Source of the DNA: Candidatus Neomicrothrix parvicella RN1
GTDB taxonomy: Bacteria; Actinomycetota; Acidimicrobiia; Acidimicrobiales; VFJN01
Assembly (NCBI GenBank): GCA_945898515.1
Contig: CAMDIH010000010.1
Location: 1-45,028, forward strand
Direction of reading: 5' to 3'
DNA: 45,028 nucleotides
Below the pieces are notes generated by a model. It saw nothing but the letters and a program-made list of their open reading frames with translations. It was not told the origin of the DNA and searched no databases. This document shows positions 41,936 to 45,028 of the stretch, piece after piece (within the stretch, counting starts at the first letter, position 1; every line of letters begins with the position of its first letter). Position numbers and translations under genes: made by a program.

Positions 41936-42880
41936 GTGTCGGTGAGAAATCGTCCCACCGAGGGTGAGGGTACGGTCGACCTAACTCGTCGATATCTCAG
42001 CGAGTTAGGTAATTTCCCGCTCCTCACCGCCGAACAAGAGGTAGAACTCGCCCAGGCCATCGAAGCCGGTCGGCTGGCCGAGGAAGAACTGGCCACCACC
42101 ACCCCCTCGCGGGCCCACAAGACGCGACTCGAGAAGCACGTGGCGGCCGCCGAGGTGGCTCGCAGCACGTTCATCCAATCCAACCTGCGGCTAGTGGTGT
42201 CGATCGCCAAGCGATATCAGGGCACGGGGATGACCCTTCTCGACCTGATCCAGGAGGGAAACCTCGGGCTGATGCGAGCCGTGGAGAAGTTCGACTACCG
42301 CAAAGGTTTCAAGTTCTCCACGTACGCCACCTGGTGGATTCGCCAGTCCATCGGCCGAGGTATCGCCGACAAGGCCCGCACCATCCGGCTTCCATCCCAC
42401 CTCGTGGACACGATGTCGGTGCTCTCGAAGGCCTCAGCCACCCTGCTCAAAACGCTCGGGCGCGAACCCACACCCGCCGAGTTGGCGGAGGACACCGGCA
42501 TGCGTCTTGATCGGGTGGAGTTGGCCCTCCAGGCGTCTCCTGATCTGATCTCGTTGTCGGTGCCCATCGGCGAAGACGATGCCGAACTGGGCGACATGCT
42601 GGCCGACGATAACGCCGAGGCGCCCTTTGACGCCGCCGCGCTTTCCCTGGCTAAATCCGACCTCCACAACCTTCTCGATTTCCTGAATCCCCGAGAGCGG
42701 GAAATCCTCTCGCTCCGCTTCGGGCTGGAAGGCGAGCACCCGCTCACCCTGGATGAGGTCGGGCGTCGCTACAACGTCACCCGTGAGCGCATTCGCCAGA
42801 TTGAGGCGAAGGCCCTCACGAAGTTGCGCCATCCGTGTTCCGCCCAGCATCGACGCCTGGTCTCCTCGCTGGGGAACTGA
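41936..42880 (+). CDS. Sigma-70 family RNA polymerase sigma factor (SigB/primary-like)
   Basis: The product has 314 residues. Region 1.2 is near [21 protein letters not shown], regions 2.1-2.4 run from [18 protein letters not shown] through [16 protein letters not shown], region 3 contains RTIRLPSHL and AELAEDTGM, and region 4.2 has [17 protein letters not shown]. There is no region 1.1 and no long non-conserved insert, as in mycobacterial SigB and other group 2 factors. It should recognise TANNNT -10 elements like those found across the window. The GTG start carries a Shine-Dalgarno (GGAGG). The last 65 bases overlap the convergent NUDIX gene. Confidence 0.9.
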   Translation: MSVRNRPTEGEGTVDLTRRYLSELGNFPLLTAEQEVELAQAIEAGRLAEEELATTTPSRAHKTRLEKHVAAAEVARSTFIQSNLRLVVSIAKRYQGTGMTLLDLIQEGNLGLMRAVEKFDYRKGFKFSTYATWWIRQSIGRGIADKARTIRLPSHLVDTMSVLSKASATLLKTLGREPTPAELAEDTGMRLDRVELALQASPDLISLSVPIGEDDAELGDMLADDNAEAPFDAAALSLAKSDLHNLLDFLNPREREILSLRFGLEGEHPLTLDEVGRRYNVTRERIRQIEAKALTKLRHPCSAQHRRLVSSLGN

Positions 42881-43361
42881 GCCCGTCGGCGTCCACTCGG
42901 GCGGCGACCACGAGCGCCCCACTGGCCTCGGTCTGTAGCTCGGGAAGCGCATCGGGTTGGAACCAGCCCACTTCCAAGATTTCGGGCGACAGGGGGCGGG
43001 CCAACGTTGGGTCCACCCCCTCGGCCAGCACGGCCCGAAAGATCACATCAACCCGTTGGGCGGCGGCATCCACCACCACGTGGGGCTCCCGGACCAGCCG
43101 AACCGCCACCCCGACCTCCTCGGCCACCTCCCGCCGGGCGGCTTCGGCGGTGGTCTCGCCTCGTTGGAGAAGACCACCGGGAAGGCCCCAACGGTCCCGG
43201 TAGCTGAGGCGCACCAGCAGCAGAGCGCCGTCGGTTCGCTCGATGATGCAGATCGATCCCACGGTGAAGGATGGGGCGATCGTGCGCACCACGCGTCGGC
43301 GCAAGCGGACCGGAAGCCGACGGAACACTGCGAGAGCACCACGATGGAGGGAAGCGATCAC
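42816..43361 (-). CDS. NUDIX hydrolase
   Basis: The product has 181 residues. The NUDIX box runs from G63 to V85 with E69, R77-E78, E81-E82 and G84, all required residues. NUDIX enzymes cleave nucleoside diphosphates linked to another moiety; the substrate is not evident. The start GTG at 43361 lies 4 bases after the stop of the upstream phosphatase gene, and TAACCT ends 6 bases before it, so it may have its own leaderless promoter besides read-through. Its 3' 65 bases are antisense to the end of the sigma factor gene. Confidence 0.88.
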   Translation of the reverse strand: MIASLHRGALAVFRRLPVRLRRRVVRTIAPSFTVGSICIIERTDGALLLVRLSYRDRWGLPGGLLQRGETTAEAARREVAEEVGVAVRLVREPHVVVDAAAQRVDVIFRAVLAEGVDPTLARPLSPEILEVGWFQPDALPELQTEASGALVVAARVDADGLSSPARRPGVDAGRNTDGATS

Positions 43362-43365
43362 AGGG

Positions 43366-44148
43366 TCAGGTTAGGAGGCGTTCCGCCGCCCACGGCGCAT
43401 CTGCGGCGACGCGGCGGCGCGCCGCCACGGCCTCGGCCAACAATGCCGGGGTGGCGGCCGCCACGGGGGTGCGCCGAGCGAGGTGATCGACGGTAACGAG
43501 GGGCCGATCGTAGGCGTCCACCACGGTCGCGCCGGCCTCGACACAGATCAGGAGCCCGCCGAGATAATCCCAGGCCCCGTGGGCGTTGGGGCTGCAGTCG
43601 ACGTACGCATCGAGACGACCGCCGGCCACCGCACACAGATCGAGCGCAATGGCGCCAAGGGCCCGGAACTGCTTCCATCCGAACCAGGCGGGCGGATACC
43701 CCGACAGCCCCACCATGGCCTCGCCGAGGGTGCAGCAGGCGCTGGGCCGCAGGGCCACGCCATCGGCCCGGGCCCCTGCGCCCCTCACGGCTTCGAACCG
43801 GGTGCCACTGGAGTGATCAACCACCACCGCCACTCGGGCGCCATCGCCATCCACCGCGCAGAGACTGGTGGCGTACCACGGCAGACCTCGGCTGGCGTTG
43901 GTGCTGCCATCCACCGGGTCCACCACCACGATGATCGAACGCTCGGGATGATGGGAGCCCGACTCCTCACTCATGGCTCCGAGTCCGGCCCGATCAATCA
44001 CGGCGAGGGCGGCGGCATCGGCGGCCAGGTCTGAGAGGTACTGACCAGGTCGGGTACCCGCCGTTCCCCAGTCCACCAGACCGGAAAGAGCCACCTTCAC
44101 CGCCGAAGCGGCATCATGCAGCACTTCGAGGAGAATCTCGTCCTTCAT
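43366..44148 (-). CDS. Inositol monophosphatase-like phosphatase
   Basis: The product has 260 residues from the ATG at 44148. Metal ligands include E61/E62 in SEESG, D77-P-V-D80-G in the signature DPVDGSTN, and D194 in HGAWDYLGG, all placed as in the IMPase/FBPase superfamily. It dephosphorylates inositol phosphate, histidinol phosphate or a related small phosphate ester; the sequence alone does not decide which. TACGCT lies 8 bases before the ATG. NUDIX follows directly. Confidence 0.85.
   Translation of the reverse strand: MKDEILLEVLHDAASAVKVALSGLVDWGTAGTRPGQYLSDLAADAAALAVIDRAGLGAMSEESGSHHPERSIIVVVDPVDGSTNASRGLPWYATSLCAVDGDGARVAVVVDHSSGTRFEAVRGAGARADGVALRPSACCTLGEAMVGLSGYPPAWFGWKQFRALGAIALDLCAVAGGRLDAYVDCSPNAHGAWDYLGGLLICVEAGATVVDAYDRPLVTVDHLARRTPVAAATPALLAEAVAARRRVAADAPWAAERLLT
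43368..43373 (-). promoter_or_regulatory. Predicted -10 element, leaderless promoter of NUDIX gene
   Basis: TAACCT on the minus strand ends 6 bases before the GTG at 43361, inside the last codons of the upstream phosphatase gene. Confidence 0.45.
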
Positions 44149-44195
44149 CGCTCTATAGCGTACGGGTTCCCAGGCGCGTGGCAATCTGTGGGGCC

Positions 44196-44765
44196 ATGGC
44201 TGCCATCGATATTGCCGGATTCGTTGCCGACCTCAAGGACCATGCCGTGGATCACGGCTTCCATGTCCATGACGAAAGACATTTTGTGGAGACATACTCG
44301 CTGCGCCAGGCCTGGGAGGTCGACCTGCACCCCGAGGAGGCCTGTGGCGGCCCGCTCGATCTCCATCTGTCCTTAGAGGTAGACCCTCGTGTACTGCTGT
44401 CGTTCGAAGACCTCATCGTGACCCTCCCCGAGGACGACGATCCGCCCGAGGGATTTTGGTTCCCTCTCCTGTTCACCTGGTCGCTACCACCGCTTCCGCA
44501 CGGTCCCGATCTCCTCTTGTTGGCCACCGACCTTGCCGGTGTGGGAGGAGCCGAGTTTCCCCTGGAGGTGTCAGCCATCGATTCCTATCCGTCGGCCACC
44601 GACCCCTCGGAGCGCAGCCTCACTATCGTCGCTCGTATCGAGGTATCTCTCTCGCATGTCTTCAGCGGTCAGGAACAACTGTGTGTGGTGCTGGATCGCT
44701 GCGCCGAGGTGAGCCACCACCTACTCGACCGGGCTCCCGCCTGGCTCGGCGACGACAGGTTGTGA
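44196..44765 (+). CDS. Uncharacterised acidic protein, 189 aa
   Basis: The product begins MAAIDIAGFVADLKDHAVDHG and is rich in Asp, Glu, His and Leu. It has no signal peptide, membrane helix or motif I recognise. Codon use matches the neighbours. The ATG at 44196 follows CAATCT by 8 bases; a GTG six codons upstream is less likely. It is divergent from the phosphatase gene and ends 61 bases before a convergent tRNA. Function unknown. Confidence 0.6.
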   Translation: MAAIDIAGFVADLKDHAVDHGFHVHDERHFVETYSLRQAWEVDLHPEEACGGPLDLHLSLEVDPRVLLSFEDLIVTLPEDDDPPEGFWFPLLFTWSLPPLPHGPDLLLLATDLAGVGGAEFPLEVSAIDSYPSATDPSERSLTIVARIEVSLSHVFSGQEQLCVVLDRCAEVSHHLLDRAPAWLGDDRL

Positions 44766-44826
44766 ACGCGGCCCCGGTGAGCAACCCACAGGAGCGCCTG
44801 AACAGCGGTCGTCCTGGTCAGAGCGG

Positions 44827-44899
<73 letters not shown>

Positions 44900-44944
44900 T
44901 CACCGCCGGCAAGGTTTACACCGCCAACACCGGTGCCGTGGCGA

Positions 44945-45028
44945 TCAGGGCACGATCCCGTTGGACACCAGATACATCTCCACTGACGGCGCCAAGGTTT
45001 TGGCGAACTCACGGGTCACATGCGATCC
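44945..45028 (-). CDS. C-terminal 27 codons of an unidentified gene (5' off window)
   Basis: On the minus strand a frame enters at the right edge and ends at TGA 44945-44947, with residues such as TREFAKTLAPSVEMYLVSNG. Codon use looks coding, but too little is visible to name a family. Confidence 0.45.
   Translation of the reverse strand, partial: GSHVTREFAKTLAPSVEMYLVSNGIVP

Overview
The window is a gene-dense, high-GC stretch of a bacterial chromosome with almost no intergenic DNA. It most likely comes from an actinobacterium, perhaps the Acidimicrobiia. Pointers are an AftD-like arabinofuranosyltransferase, a CvnA-like ATP-binding protein, a primary-type sigma factor without region 1.1, MenB of menaquinone synthesis, a PadR regulator, and many GTG starts placed directly behind a -10 element. 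No mobile element, phage gene or CRISPR array is visible. The assignment is an inference from gene families, not from a marker phylogeny.

Regions 1-5,769 and 5,808-20,036: a 2-oxoglutarate oxygenase running off the left edge, a large membrane protein, an acyl-CoA synthetase, an AlkA-like glycosylase and a 58-residue zinc ribbon come first. The block from 5,808 to 20,036, together with its paralogue at 943, reads as a cell-surface glycan locus. It holds several GT-C type membrane proteins, an AftD-like transferase, a UDP-galactopyranose-mutase/amine-oxidase-like flavoprotein, polyprenyl-phosphomannose synthase, a GT4 transferase and a GT2-methyltransferase fusion. Genes alternate strands instead of forming one operon, and several pairs overlap at their ends.

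Region 20,056-36,550: housekeeping and catabolic genes. They are an alpha/beta hydrolase, an NT5C-like nucleotidase, a Gfo/Idh/MocA and SDR pair, M18 aminopeptidase, a small Cys/His protein, MsrB, a UvrD-like helicase, an LCP protein, ModBC, PadR, a flavodoxin, an aldo/keto reductase, MenB, TypA and an orphan protein with a ferritin-like di-iron motif pattern.

Region 36,551-37,173 is the only long stretch without a confident gene. It holds strong hairpins and a row of DnaA-box-like 9-mers spaced by about one or two helical turns. Region 37,174-45,028: an enoyl-CoA hydratase, tRNA-Val(UAC), a two-gene unit (truncated CvnA-like ATPase plus a long coiled-coil protein with an ABC/SMC-like C-terminal motif but no Walker A) divergent from a sigma-70 factor, then NUDIX, inositol-phosphatase-like and unknown genes, a tRNA with CAU anticodon (probably the lysidine Ile2 species) and the tail of one more gene.

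The strongest genome-level pattern is leaderless expression. At least ten genes have TANNNT ending 6 or 7 bases before the start codon, which also settles several start choices. TypA and the sigma factor instead carry Shine-Dalgarno leaders.
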